Position numbers and translations under genes: made by a program. 64,000 nt of DNA from NCBI RefSeq assembly GCF_014635825.1, contig NZ_BMDO01000011.1:62001-126000 (forward strand), in the 5' to 3' direction. Shown here piece by piece: positions 36,261 to 45,979 of this stretch. The DNA is from Mucilaginibacter galii. Lineage in GTDB: Bacteria; Bacteroidota; Bacteroidia; Sphingobacteriales; Sphingobacteriaceae. Position 1 is the first letter of the stretch, and every line of letters begins with the position of its first letter. The notes below the pieces were generated by a model, which saw only the letters and a program-made list of their open reading frames with translations, was not told where the DNA came from and ran no database searches.

Positions 36261-37169
36261 ATGAAAAAACGAGATGGCTTTGAGGGAGAAAAACTGATTA
36301 ACCTGCCGCCGAAGGTTTACAAAGAGTTTTTCAATAAAGAGCCAGGCTTTTTTCAAATATATGTAGCTCATATTGGCTTCTTTCCTAAGGCTTCGGGCCA
36401 TTACCGCGAATGGCGTAAAGGCTGCGAGGACAATATTGTTTTTTATTGCCTGCAAGGTAAAGGGCATTACGTTATTGGCGACAAAAGATACCAGCTTACT
36501 GCTAATCAATACACCATCATCCCAGCCTCCGATCAGGTTATCAGATATTGGGCCGATGCCGAAGACCCCTGGACCATATACTGGGTGCACTTTAACGGCG
36601 AAAACCTGCAAACCTTCAACAGCTTTTTACAGATTGACCAACACAAAGGCCCTGTACAAATTCCGTTTAACGCTAAAGGCATTGAGCTGTGGCAGGATAT
36701 GTGCCAGAGTTTAGAACTGGGTTATAGTAAAGAAAACTTGTGCAACGCCAGCTTTTGCCTATACAGCTTTGTGGCAACATTTCTTTTCCCTGAAAAGCAT
36801 ATTGCAGTTGCCAAAGAAGAAAGCACCGATATTACCACGTTAACCATCCGGTTTATGCGCGACAATCTTGATAAGAAACTTTCTATTGAAGACATGGCTG
36901 CCCGTCACCGGATGTCGAGTTCGCATTTTTCAACACTCTTTAGAAAGTCGACCGGGATGCCACCTATTGATTACTTTATCAACATTAAGATGCAAAAGGC
37001 CTGCCAGCTACTGTATGCCAATGAGTCGAGGATCAAAGACATTGCCCTTAACCTTGGATATGACGATCCGTATTATTTTTCGCGCGTGTTTAAGAAGTAC
37101 ATGGGCATTTCGCCCGAACAATATAAGATCACCACGTTTAAAACCTCTGCCAAAAGCGGCATTGCCTGA
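36261..37169 (+). CDS. AraC-family transcriptional regulator
   Basis: 302 residues: an AraC-type sensor domain (about 20-170, with NIVFYCLQGKGHYVIGDKRYQL and WTIYWVHFNGE) and two C-terminal helix-turn-helix motifs (about 195-290: SIEDMAARHRMSSSHFSTLFRK and RIKDIALNLGYDDPYYFSRVFKKYMG). This is the MelR/RafR-like branch often found beside sugar-use genes. It diverges from the L-fucose dehydrogenase-fuconate dehydratase-symporter block and converges on the GH95-like gene, 22 bp away. Either may be its target; the divergent block is favoured. Confidence 0.92.
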   Translation: MKKRDGFEGEKLINLPPKVYKEFFNKEPGFFQIYVAHIGFFPKASGHYREWRKGCEDNIVFYCLQGKGHYVIGDKRYQLTANQYTIIPASDQVIRYWADAEDPWTIYWVHFNGENLQTFNSFLQIDQHKGPVQIPFNAKGIELWQDMCQSLELGYSKENLCNASFCLYSFVATFLFPEKHIAVAKEESTDITTLTIRFMRDNLDKKLSIEDMAARHRMSSSHFSTLFRKSTGMPPIDYFINIKMQKACQLLYANESRIKDIALNLGYDDPYYFSRVFKKYMGISPEQYKITTFKTSAKSGIA

Positions 37170-37191
37170 TTAATGACTCTTTAACGGTTTA

Positions 37192-39690
37192 CTACCTATT
37201 CTGGACAATTGTCAGTTTTTCGCCGGATTTTGTTTTAAGTCTGATGATATTGCCTTTAAGTACTTTTTCGCCATACTGACTTTTAACTTTTACAGCTCGG
37301 TTTTTCCATGGATTCACCAAATTTAGATCCTGCCCCTTTTCGCTTTCAATAGTAAGCGCTTGCACTACGCCATTTTTCTGTGATGCACTTACCAAAAAGG
37401 CACCAGCTGCACGGAGGGTGCTAAATGCAGCATTTTGGGGCCAGTTAGGAAACAAGCGAATGGTACCTGAGTAACTCTGCATCAGGCATTCGTTAATAAC
37501 TGCCGGTAACGCAAAGTTTTCTACCCAAATACCCATACGCGACATGTAGGTAAAATCGGACCCATCAGAGTAACGACCATTGGTTTGTGTTACCATATCT
37601 GTGGCCGTACCATTAGGCATCAAACAATACAAAACCTGGTTCTTAAACTGTTCCAGGTCAAGCTTACCCAACCTGGCCGATTGCAGATTCATCATCACCA
37701 GATTGTTCCCGCCTTCGTTTTGCTGATTGCGGAATGTATTGTTCAACAACTCCATACCTTTAGAGTCGTTCATCAATGCTATATCCTCTCCCGGGAATAC
37801 CGGGAAAAGCGCATTAGGAACATTGTATACCACTTTATCATTTTCGCCCGGAACAGATACCAGTATTTTACCGTTTTCTTCAGATTGGGTGGTGGCATAT
37901 TCCGGCAAATGAGCAAGTACATCGTTTACCTCTTTCACCAAATCGCTTTCCTGCTTTTCGTAATTCAGAATGTAAACCGCTTTGGTATACGCGTTAAACA
38001 CGAACTTGATCAGCGAAAGATCGACCGTGCAGTCGTAATTAAACCTGAACCCGGGCTGTAGCCCATATAACTCGGGTGGTATGGTAGGAAACACATGATA
38101 TTTATCATCTTTCCAGCGTTTTACGCTGCGTGCTTCGGGGCGGTGCATGTAAGCATTCAGGAATTTAACAGCGGCTTTCATGGGCGCAAAAGCCCTTGTT
38201 TTCAGAAATCCCTCATCGCCCGAGTACAGGTAGTGCCACCACAAGCCTTGCACCGCCCAGGGTGTTTCGCTAACCTCCCAGCCCCAATCGGGCACAGGAT
38301 AAGGGTTCATGGTCATGGTTACCGGATAAGCCGAATGCGGAAAGTAAGCGCCGGGCAGTTCGTAATATCCTTTAGCCCACTTTTGGCTTACCGGCATCAA
38401 TGCTTCGATCAAATTAACATAAGCAAGATTCTTTTCAATATGATTGCTGGAAAACGTTACCCATAATGGTTGCTGGGTATTATAATTCATGTGATAATCG
38501 CCATGCCAGGCGGTGCCAATATTGTTATAACTCCAGTTTCCGAATATACCCGGACAAGTGGCTTCGGGATGTACGGCACAGTTTAAAAAATACAGATTAC
38601 GGTACCAAATGCGCTCCAAAAATGGGTCGCTTAGCTTTACAGCCGATTTATTCCAGTAAGCATTCCACAAGGCTATGTTCTTTTTTAGCAGGTCATTAAA
38701 TTGCAGCAAAGATCTATCGGGCGCTTCAATTTGCAAATGCACATTATCTGCCAAGCCGTTCTGCAGCGCCACCACCGCTTCAAAAGGCTTATTATCGGGC
38801 AAAGCACCTTCCAGCGGAGCCATCTCCTCCATATTACCGTTCCAGTTTTTCCGTGATTTTTTGAACAGGGAAGTACTTAACTGTGCGGTTAGTGTAAATG
38901 CCTTATCATTTGGATGATTGGCTTGCGCTGTATAAGTAGCAGGTTCCTGTGAGGGTAATACCTGTCTAAACATCAGCACCCCTCCGGCTAAATTTACCCG
39001 GCTTTCATATTTGGGAAACTCCGAAGGGGTAGAAGGGTCGGGGATGATATTGATGCGGTCGAAAACATTGTTTACCAACTTTCCGTCTTCGCCATAAAGC
39101 GACATGAGCAAGTTATCTTTTTTAAGATCAATAAACAGTTTGAGCTTGAGTTTTCTATTGCGTTTATCTAACAACGTTACTTCGCATAGGCCGTTGGAAA
39201 TATCTAATTTATGCCTCAATAACCTGATCTTCCGGCGGTCAAAACCCAGCACCAACGAGCCGCAGGGAAAAGGCCGAGGATAGGGTTTGCTATAATTATC
39301 AGAAGTAAGCTTGTTGTATTCCCTGTACCAGGGGTCGTCTGTCAGGTTCGTTAAATCCGTAGGAATTTTGCTGATCTTTTCAAATACTTTCTTAAACGTG
39401 CCTATTTCCTGTTTATGATTTTCGGCAATACGGATATCCCAAACATTGTTATGCCCAAAGTAAAGCACCACAGCATCGGGCCGGGTTGTAACCACCACAC
39501 CCATGCCACCGTTACCTAAAAGCGCACCTTCAAAAAAATCAGGGGCCGGCTTGTTCACCACAATGGCGTGTTGCCGGGCAAGTTTTGTAGCTAACAAAGA
39601 TTGACTTATGGCTACCTGTCTGTAACTTACCACCAGCAGAAGAATTAATAAAGCTATTTTATTCGGCAGGTTAGGCTTTGTTAAATTCAT
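37192..39690 (-). CDS. GH95-like glycoside hydrolase, exported
   Basis: 832 residues from the ATG at 39690, which gives a proper signal peptide (about 1-30); the longer frame to 39717 adds a non-hydrophobic leader. An N-terminal beta-sandwich starts with EGALLGNGGMGVVV and FGHNNVWDIR, followed by an (alpha/alpha)6 barrel with TAWHGDYHMNYNTQQPLW, a PTIPPELYG segment (place of the GH95 general acid) and a C-terminal SGTIRLFPNWP stretch. These parallel GH95 landmarks, but the sequence is clearly divergent from the GH95 at 19200. Substrate is unknown; alpha-L-fucoside or alpha-L-galactoside is the guess. It is on its own transcript between an AraC gene and the hydroxyproline operon. Confidence 0.7.
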   Translation of the reverse strand: MNLTKPNLPNKIALLILLLVVSYRQVAISQSLLATKLARQHAIVVNKPAPDFFEGALLGNGGMGVVVTTRPDAVVLYFGHNNVWDIRIAENHKQEIGTFKKVFEKISKIPTDLTNLTDDPWYREYNKLTSDNYSKPYPRPFPCGSLVLGFDRRKIRLLRHKLDISNGLCEVTLLDKRNRKLKLKLFIDLKKDNLLMSLYGEDGKLVNNVFDRINIIPDPSTPSEFPKYESRVNLAGGVLMFRQVLPSQEPATYTAQANHPNDKAFTLTAQLSTSLFKKSRKNWNGNMEEMAPLEGALPDNKPFEAVVALQNGLADNVHLQIEAPDRSLLQFNDLLKKNIALWNAYWNKSAVKLSDPFLERIWYRNLYFLNCAVHPEATCPGIFGNWSYNNIGTAWHGDYHMNYNTQQPLWVTFSSNHIEKNLAYVNLIEALMPVSQKWAKGYYELPGAYFPHSAYPVTMTMNPYPVPDWGWEVSETPWAVQGLWWHYLYSGDEGFLKTRAFAPMKAAVKFLNAYMHRPEARSVKRWKDDKYHVFPTIPPELYGLQPGFRFNYDCTVDLSLIKFVFNAYTKAVYILNYEKQESDLVKEVNDVLAHLPEYATTQSEENGKILVSVPGENDKVVYNVPNALFPVFPGEDIALMNDSKGMELLNNTFRNQQNEGGNNLVMMNLQSARLGKLDLEQFKNQVLYCLMPNGTATDMVTQTNGRYSDGSDFTYMSRMGIWVENFALPAVINECLMQSYSGTIRLFPNWPQNAAFSTLRAAGAFLVSASQKNGVVQALTIESEKGQDLNLVNPWKNRAVKVKSQYGEKVLKGNIIRLKTKSGEKLTIVQNR

Positions 39691-40023
39691 AAGTTTATGA
39701 TTTATTGTCCAACACACTACTGATTACCGATTCATATAGACAAAGCTGTAAGCGGAATATTGTATGGAATTGAAGAAGTGGTTGGCCTAAGCAACGAAAA
39801 TATGCTATTTTAAAATGCACTTCAATGGACAATGCATTGTTTAAGATGCACTGTTTTAAACACAAAATATGCACGAACTTATTTCAAGAAAAAAAACTTT
39901 TCTAAAGTAAAAGGCCTTTCAGCACATGCTAAAAGACCTTTTACTTGTAAACTCCGATCGCCACTTGAGAGTATCATGTCCTCCAGTTCGTACCGAACTG
40001 CAAGTTTTGTTGGTATGGTTGGG
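39691..40023. other. 333-bp gap between the GH95-like gene and the hydroxyproline operon
   Basis: Contains the GH95-like gene's promoter region and the terminator of the hydroxyproline operon at 39905-39946. No open frame of its own is supported. Confidence 0.5.
39905..39946 (-). terminator. Terminator of the hydroxyproline operon
   Basis: Inverted repeat (39905-39918 with about 39932-39946) with one mismatch, 78 bp past the stop of the last operon gene (40024). On the minus strand it is followed, after a few bases, by a long T run. Confidence 0.7.
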
Positions 40024-41280
40024 TTAATTAAACCGATTAGGATCAAAGGCAGAAATACCTGTAGAAAGTGCCGATTGACTGGCAAGTTCGGCTACTAACT
40101 TACCGGTTGCCGGGGCAAGGCCTAAACCCATCATGCCATGACCGCCTGCTACAATGAGATTACTCCATTTTTCACTGTATCCAATGTAGGGCAATCCATC
40201 GGGAGAGCATGGCCTGAAACCATACCATACATCCTTTACCTGGGGTAGTTTTACCTGGTAATCGGGGTAGTAATCAGGTACGGCATTCACAATGCCTTGT
40301 ACCCGGTTCATGTTTATTTTGCTGTTCACGGGTGCAATTTCCATAGTGCCGCCAATACGAACTTTACCGTTCATAGGGGTTATGGCAACCCTTGCTTCTA
40401 ATAGCAACGATGGGTGTACGATCTTTTTATCAGCATTATCGACCATAAAAGAATAACCCTTACCAGGCATCACAGGAATATTCATACCTGCTTTTTTTGC
40501 CAGTTCGGGCATCCACGCACCGCCTGTCATTACCACCAAATCGGCACTGAAATTTCCTGATGATGTATTCACAGAATCAATGTGGTTATTACCGGCGGTG
40601 AAATTTGTTACCGTACAATTAGTTTGAATGTTAACGCCTTTCGCTTTTAAATAAGCAGTTAACTGGGTAACCAGCGCGTTAGGGTAAATATGAGCATCAC
40701 AACGGTAGTGCACGGCACCCTTTATATTTAATTCGGTATGTGGCTCTAAGCTTTGTACTTGGCTGTAATTTAAAACGTCAACATCTAAACCCAATTGCTG
40801 AGCCTGCTTAGCCACATGAATTTCTTCAACACCTGCTTTCGCTGTTTTGTAAAGCATCAGTATACCTTTATCCTCAAAGCCAAAGTTAAGCTGCGGCTCG
40901 GCAGCAAGCTCTCTATATAGTAACTTGCTTAATAAGTGCAAATCTCTTAAATGCGGGGCCACTTTATTTACCTGCTTATCATTCGCGTGCTTTATAAATT
41001 GCAAACCCCACGATATAAGCTTTGGGTTTAACGACGGCTTCACATAAAAGGGGCTTTTGCTGTTAAACATCCACCTAATTCCCTTGGCTACCATACCGGG
41101 AGCTGCCAGAGGGATGAAATGACTGGGCACTATCATACCCGCGTTGCCCGACGAGCAGTTATCGGCAAGGTTACCTTTATCTAAGATGGTGACCTCCCAG
41201 CCCGATTGAACCAGGTAGTAAGCAGAACAGAGGCCAATAATACCTCCGCCAATAATGATAGCGGAACGGGGGGTAGACAT
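40024..41280 (-). CDS. FAD-dependent D-hydroxyproline dehydrogenase (DadA-like)
   Basis: 418 residues of the DAO/DadA family. The FAD-binding Rossmann motif IIIGGGIIGLCSAYYL is at about 8-23; MTGGAWMPEL and the C-terminal GHGMMGLGLAPATGKLVAEL close the fold. The dehydrogenase oxidises a D-amino acid to an imine. In this operon, with hydroxyproline epimerase, a DapA-family deaminase and a semialdehyde dehydrogenase, the substrate is cis-4-hydroxy-D-proline, giving 1-pyrroline-4-hydroxy-2-carboxylate. General D-amino acid use cannot be excluded. It is the last gene of the operon, 44 bp after the epimerase. Confidence 0.9.
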   Translation of the reverse strand: MSTPRSAIIIGGGIIGLCSAYYLVQSGWEVTILDKGNLADNCSSGNAGMIVPSHFIPLAAPGMVAKGIRWMFNSKSPFYVKPSLNPKLISWGLQFIKHANDKQVNKVAPHLRDLHLLSKLLYRELAAEPQLNFGFEDKGILMLYKTAKAGVEEIHVAKQAQQLGLDVDVLNYSQVQSLEPHTELNIKGAVHYRCDAHIYPNALVTQLTAYLKAKGVNIQTNCTVTNFTAGNNHIDSVNTSSGNFSADLVVMTGGAWMPELAKKAGMNIPVMPGKGYSFMVDNADKKIVHPSLLLEARVAITPMNGKVRIGGTMEIAPVNSKINMNRVQGIVNAVPDYYPDYQVKLPQVKDVWYGFRPCSPDGLPYIGYSEKWSNLIVAGGHGMMGLGLAPATGKLVAELASQSALSTGISAFDPNRFN

Positions 41281-41324
41281 ATTTGTAGTTTAAACTTTAG
41301 AGATCAAAAATTTATACGGCAATA

Positions 41325-42323
41325 TTAAATTACCTGGAAACCATGAGCGTAAGGATCATCGTCATCAATAAATATGGTATTGTAGCCGGTTACAACAGCC
41401 CAGCCTTCAATACCCGGCACAATAGCGGGTTGATTACCCAGTGTAGTTTCTTCTTCGATAGTACCGGTAAATTTAGACCCGATAATACTTTCATGAATAA
41501 ACTTTTCACCTTTTTTGAGCTTGCCCTTAGCGTACCACTGCGCCATCCGAGCCGATGTACCCGTTCCGCACGGCGACCGGTCAATGGCCTTATCCCCATA
41601 AAAAACGGCATTACGGGCGGTAGCATCGGCGCTTAGTGTGGCGCCTGTCCATAAAAAATGGCTCAGTCCTTTAATGTGTTCATTTTCCGGGTGCACGAAG
41701 CTGTATAACTCGTTCATTTTTTTACGACAAACCCTGCTCCAGCTAATGAGCTGGTCGGCCGTATAATTTTCTATACCTTTAAAGTTTTCCTGCGGATCAA
41801 CAATAGCATAAAAATTTCCACCGTAGGCTACGTCAACATGCAAAACACCCAAATCAGGGCAATCCACATTTAAGTTTTCGGCGGCTAAAAAAGATTTCAC
41901 GTTGGTTAGTTTAACCGATTTTACTTTTTTACCCTCCTGCACATAATCAACCAGTACCAGGCCTGCAGGAGTTTCCAGGCGTAATTTACCGGGCACTTTA
42001 GGTATTACCAGTCCTTCTTCAATGGCAATGGTAACCGTACCAATGGTGCCATGGCCACACATAGGTAAGCAACCGCTAGTTTCAATGTAAAGCACGCCTA
42101 TATCGTTAGCAGGATCGACAGGCGGGTAAAGGATGCTCCCACTCATCATATCGTGCCCGCGGGGCTCAAACATGAGTCCTTTACGTATCCAGTCAAACTC
42201 TTCTAAAAAATGTAAACGGCGCTCCATCATGCTGTTCCCTTTTAAAATAGGGCCGCCTCCCGTAACCAGGCGAACCGGGTTACCGCAGGTGTGAGCATCA
42301 ATGCACGAAAACGTTCTCTTCAT
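41325..42323 (-). CDS. 4-hydroxyproline 2-epimerase (proline racemase family)
   Basis: 332 residues. Both catalytic cysteines are present, Cys89 in MCGHGTIG and Cys252 in DRSPCGTGT, so this is an epimerase; trans-3-hydroxyproline dehydratases of the same family have Thr in place of the second Cys region. The two Cys act as base and acid and turn trans-4-hydroxy-L-proline into cis-4-hydroxy-D-proline. The rest of the operon fits this substrate. The gap to the next gene is 12 bp. Confidence 0.93.
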   Translation of the reverse strand: MKRTFSCIDAHTCGNPVRLVTGGGPILKGNSMMERRLHFLEEFDWIRKGLMFEPRGHDMMSGSILYPPVDPANDIGVLYIETSGCLPMCGHGTIGTVTIAIEEGLVIPKVPGKLRLETPAGLVLVDYVQEGKKVKSVKLTNVKSFLAAENLNVDCPDLGVLHVDVAYGGNFYAIVDPQENFKGIENYTADQLISWSRVCRKKMNELYSFVHPENEHIKGLSHFLWTGATLSADATARNAVFYGDKAIDRSPCGTGTSARMAQWYAKGKLKKGEKFIHESIIGSKFTGTIEEETTLGNQPAIVPGIEGWAVVTGYNTIFIDDDDPYAHGFQVI

Positions 42324-42335
42324 TCTATGATATTT

Positions 42336-43835
42336 TTATAAACTGGTTACGGTTAAATTTATGGCTTCCAGCGTAAGTTCGTTGTTAATGGTACGCCATA
42401 CTTCCAATGGGTTTTCGTTCTGTAACTCTGCGGGCAGGTATTGGTTAGGCCAATTCTGAAAAGATAACGGCCGGGTAAAGCGCTTAATACCATCGGCACC
42501 TACTGAAGTAAAGGCACTGTTGGAGGTAGCCGGATACGGCCCTCCGTGGTGCATGGCCAAACAAACCTCTACACCGGTTGGAAACTGATTTACAACAATA
42601 CGGCCGCAGCGTTCCTGTATAACCTCATATAGTTCACGGTTAGCTTCCAGGTCAGCGCCTGTAGCAATTAATGTTGCGGTTAACTGCCCTTTTATAGCGT
42701 TGGCTACGGCAAGCATTTCATCTGCATTTTGGCACACTACTAATAACGAATACGGTCCAAAAACTTCTTCTTGTAAAGCAGGATTAGCTGTAAAGGTATG
42801 AGCACTCACTTTAGCTAAGGTTATGCCACCCTGATTTTCGGCCGCTTCGATACCCGATTGAGCCAGCACCTCAACTTCTTGCTGCCGCAGCGCCTTCTCC
42901 CTGGTTTTTTCATAGTTGGCAGCAATACCCGGATGCAGCATTGTAGCTGGAGGGGCATCATGTGCCAATTTTTCAAGCGCAGCTGTAAAGCTGTTCAACT
43001 CTTCGCCGGCTATGCCTATCATTAAGCCCGGATTGGTACAAAATTGCCCAACACCCAGCGTAACCGATGTTATAAACTGACCGGCAACTTCATTTCCGTC
43101 TTTTTTTAATTTTTCGGGAAGTAAAAACACTGGGTTAATGCTGCCCATTTCGGCAAACACGGGTATAGGTTCGCTACGCTGCGCAGCCATTTCGGTAAGT
43201 GCCTTACCACCCTGATAGGAGCCTGTAAAAGCTACTGCCTTTATCCCCGGATGCTTTACCAGCACCTGCCCTATTTCAATTCCGGCACCATAAACCTGGG
43301 CAAAAATTCCTTCGGGCATACGGCATTTTACCCTTGCTTTTTCTATAGCTTGCGCCATTAGTGCACAGGTTTGCGGGTGGCCGGGATGCGCTTTTACCAC
43401 AACCGGACAACCGGCCGCTATGGCACATGCGGTATCGCCGCCTGCTGTTGAAAACGCAAACGGGAAATTACCTGCACCAAATACCGCTACCGGGCCCAAT
43501 GCTACCGATATTTTACGAATATCGGGCTTGGTTGATGGGCTTAAAAATGGCATATCAATCCTCACATCAAGCCAGTTGCCTAATTCGGCGTAGTTTGCGT
43601 AACTGTTCCACTGTAAAATAGTACGCGCACGCTCACCGGTTAAACGGGCCTCGGTAAGGTGGCTTTCGTTCATAGCTGTTTTGATCAACTCATTGCCCAG
43701 TGCCTCAATTTCAACCGCAACGGCGCGCATAAAAGCGGCACGCTGGCGTATAGAGTATCGTTTCAACTCCCTGTAGGCTTGACCGGCTTTGGCCAAAATG
43801 GCGTCTACCTCTTCCAAACTTGTTTCTTTGTACAT
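42336..43835 (-). CDS. 2-oxoglutarate semialdehyde (2,5-dioxovalerate) dehydrogenase
   Basis: 499 residues, an aldehyde dehydrogenase of the KGSADH group. Cofactor part with FGAGNFPFAFSTAGGDTA (119-136); Glu229 and catalytic Cys266 (GQFCTNPG). The C-terminal MHHGGPYPATSNS and FQNWPNQYLP segments are typical of NADP-dependent 2,5-dioxovalerate dehydrogenase. It oxidises 2-oxoglutarate semialdehyde, the product of hydroxyproline breakdown, to 2-oxoglutarate, which enters the TCA cycle. The enzyme also ends pentose and hexuronate oxidative routes, but the operon points to hydroxyproline. Confidence 0.93.
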   Translation of the reverse strand: MYKETSLEEVDAILAKAGQAYRELKRYSIRQRAAFMRAVAVEIEALGNELIKTAMNESHLTEARLTGERARTILQWNSYANYAELGNWLDVRIDMPFLSPSTKPDIRKISVALGPVAVFGAGNFPFAFSTAGGDTACAIAAGCPVVVKAHPGHPQTCALMAQAIEKARVKCRMPEGIFAQVYGAGIEIGQVLVKHPGIKAVAFTGSYQGGKALTEMAAQRSEPIPVFAEMGSINPVFLLPEKLKKDGNEVAGQFITSVTLGVGQFCTNPGLMIGIAGEELNSFTAALEKLAHDAPPATMLHPGIAANYEKTREKALRQQEVEVLAQSGIEAAENQGGITLAKVSAHTFTANPALQEEVFGPYSLLVVCQNADEMLAVANAIKGQLTATLIATGADLEANRELYEVIQERCGRIVVNQFPTGVEVCLAMHHGGPYPATSNSAFTSVGADGIKRFTRPLSFQNWPNQYLPAELQNENPLEVWRTINNELTLEAINLTVTSL

Positions 43836-43869
43836 ATAAGATATTTAGCTTGCGCTTACTATTTCCGGT

Positions 43870-44799
43870 TTAGGCCGTTACATCCTCACTTCTCCAGTTT
43901 GGCAGGGTGGGACGTATGGCAACAGCATCGGTAATTACTTTTAAAATGCGGGTACGCTCTTCGGCAACTAATGTTAAACGCGGTGCACGCACATACTCGG
44001 TACCAATACCGGTTACGGTAGCGGCAAGTTTAATGTATTGTACCAGCTTAGGATGAATATCCAACTCGAGCAATGGTAAAAACCAGCGGTAAATACTTAA
44101 AGCAGCTTCGTACTGACCGGCTTTAACCAGTTTATAAATGGTTACCGTTTCTTCGGGGAAAGCATCAACCAAACCGGCAACCCATCCATCGGCACCCGCA
44201 GCAAGGCTTTCAAACGCCAGCGGATCAACACCACATAAAATTTTAAAGCGGTCGCCAAAACGATTTTTCATACGTGCAATGTTCGAGATATCGCGCGTAG
44301 ACTCTTTTACCGCCTGTATATTTTCATAGTTTGCCAATTCTTCAAACATATCAAGGTTAATAAAAATACCATAATCTACCGGGTTGTTGTAAACCATAAT
44401 AGGTAAGCTGGTACTTTGGGCAACACTGGTCATGTAAGCAAGCGTTTCGCGGTCATCGGCTTTGTAACGCATAGGCGGAAGCAGCATTAAACCGGCAGCA
44501 CCAATTTCTTCGGCACCCTTTGCCAAAACCAAAGCCTCTTTGGTTGTTGGCTCGGCAATGTTTAAAATAACAGGCACCCGGCCGTTAACCACTTTAATGG
44601 CATATTTAAGCACGTCAAACTTTTCGGCGGTACTTAATGTACTTGCTTCTCCAAGCGATCCGGCTACAATTACACCATCTACACCGGCATTTAACTGCGC
44701 TGTAATATTGGCTTCAAAAATACTGTAATCAACCTCATCGTTCTCTTTGAACGGGGTTAACAAAGCAGGGTAAACCCCAATCCATGATATTGTATTCAT
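43870..44799 (-). CDS. DapA-family 1-pyrroline-4-hydroxy-2-carboxylate deaminase (probable)
   Basis: 309 residues with a TIM-barrel aldolase fold. The Schiff-base lysine is Lys165 (VKESTRD) and Tyr137 lies in VYNNP, both typical of the DHDPS/NAL family. The start TPFKENDEVDY and GSLGEASTLS loop fit the subgroup found with hydroxyproline genes. The expected reaction removes ammonia from 1-pyrroline-4-hydroxy-2-carboxylate to give 2-oxoglutarate semialdehyde. Lysine biosynthesis DapA is excluded by context rather than by motif. It is the first gene of the operon, 75 bp after the AraC stop. Confidence 0.9.
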   Translation of the reverse strand: MNTISWIGVYPALLTPFKENDEVDYSIFEANITAQLNAGVDGVIVAGSLGEASTLSTAEKFDVLKYAIKVVNGRVPVILNIAEPTTKEALVLAKGAEEIGAAGLMLLPPMRYKADDRETLAYMTSVAQSTSLPIMVYNNPVDYGIFINLDMFEELANYENIQAVKESTRDISNIARMKNRFGDRFKILCGVDPLAFESLAAGADGWVAGLVDAFPEETVTIYKLVKAGQYEAALSIYRWFLPLLELDIHPKLVQYIKLAATVTGIGTEYVRAPRLTLVAEERTRILKVITDAVAIRPTLPNWRSEDVTA

Positions 44800-44874
44800 A
44801 TAACAAAACTAAGTTGACTAACAGAAAAAATGTATTCGGGTATTAATCAATACTAAGCAAATATTAGCCAGTAT

Positions 44875-45750
44875 TTAAAAGTTACTGCGGTAGCTTTCCA
44901 GGTACTCGCGCGGCGAATTACCTATCACGCTTTTAAATACACGGTTAAAATTTGTAATGCTGTTAAAGCCCGAGGTATAAGCCACGGCAGAAATGCTTTC
45001 GCACTTGCCTGCGGTTAATTTTTTGCAGGCTTCGTTAATGCGCATCCCATTTAAAAAGGTTACGAAAGTGTGCCCGGTATGCTTTTTAAAGTAACGACAA
45101 AAAGCCTGTGGCGTCATGTGGGCCTCGGCAGCTACATCCTCCAGAGTTATCATGGTATCGTAGTGCTGCATAATGTAATTATAAATGGTACTTATTCTTA
45201 TCCCCTCGCTTTCGCTTACGTTCTCTACCGGGGTAATAGATAGTGGCACTAACTTACCATTGATAGTGTACAAGGATTTTAACAACTGAAAAAACTGCAT
45301 GAAACGGTTAAACCCCTGAGTTTGCTGCACATCCTGTATTTTTTGAGACATGGTTTTTACATACTTAGCCGGCAGCTTAAAGCCGCCCGAATATTGCTGT
45401 ATAAAAGAGCGTAGCACTTGCATTTCGGGCAGTTCAAACAGTGAAGAAAGTTTACCATGAGGATTGAAAAATACCATCATAGAGCGTACCTGCTTACTGC
45501 TGTCTGTTGAAAAATACTCGGGGTTACTTTTGAATAAATGGGGTTGGTTTGCGCCCAGTAAAAATATATCGCCTGCACTAAACGAGTGCATGCTGGTACC
45601 CGCCACAAGGGTCCCCTCGCCTTCCTGTATCCAGGTGAGCTGGGCCTCGTTATGCCTATGCAGGTAAGGATAAAAGTGTGGAAGCTGTTCTTCCTGAACT
45701 ATAACAGATTTATCATATGTTACAGGTAAAGTGAATTGCAAAGCTTTCAT
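44875..45750 (-). CDS. AraC-family regulator of the hydroxyproline operon (probable)
   Basis: 291 residues: cupin sensor (about 15-120, LHRHNEAQLTWIQEGEGTL and FSAGDIFLLGANQPHLF) and two helix-turn-helix motifs (about 195-288, ITLEDVAAEAHMTPQAFCRYF and SISAVAYTSGFNSITNFNRVF). It is in line with the operon genes and 75 bp upstream, so it may be cotranscribed with them or act on its own promoter. Its cupin-HTH layout is the same as the regulator at 10268. Its effector is likely hydroxyproline or a breakdown product, by position. Confidence 0.92.
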   Translation of the reverse strand: MKALQFTLPVTYDKSVIVQEEQLPHFYPYLHRHNEAQLTWIQEGEGTLVAGTSMHSFSAGDIFLLGANQPHLFKSNPEYFSTDSSKQVRSMMVFFNPHGKLSSLFELPEMQVLRSFIQQYSGGFKLPAKYVKTMSQKIQDVQQTQGFNRFMQFFQLLKSLYTINGKLVPLSITPVENVSESEGIRISTIYNYIMQHYDTMITLEDVAAEAHMTPQAFCRYFKKHTGHTFVTFLNGMRINEACKKLTAGKCESISAVAYTSGFNSITNFNRVFKSVIGNSPREYLESYRSNF

Positions 45751-45979
45751 ATAACATGGAATGGTTTATAATCACCTTAAATATATCAGATATTAACCTG
45801 AAAAATCAGTTATTAACATATAATGGTTAAAATACGGTCAATACTGGTCAAGTTAAGGTTAAGATATAGTTTACTCTTGTGAAAAAGTCCGCAAAATTAT
45901 ACCACTAAATGTCAATAACGGCATTGGTTGCCTAATGCAGTTACGTTACTTTTACTTATAGTTAACGCTCAGTTTAACC

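Noticed and set aside
43870..44799. Lysine-biosynthesis DapA reading
   Set aside because: It heads a hydroxyproline operon with epimerase, dehydrogenase and semialdehyde dehydrogenase; no lysine genes are present.
45925..45954. TTG-N19-TACTTTTA as a Bacteroidota-type promoter for the dead glycosidase gene
   Set aside because: The -7 element differs from TAnnTTTG in its last base and the gene is dead, so the match is too weak to list as a promoter.
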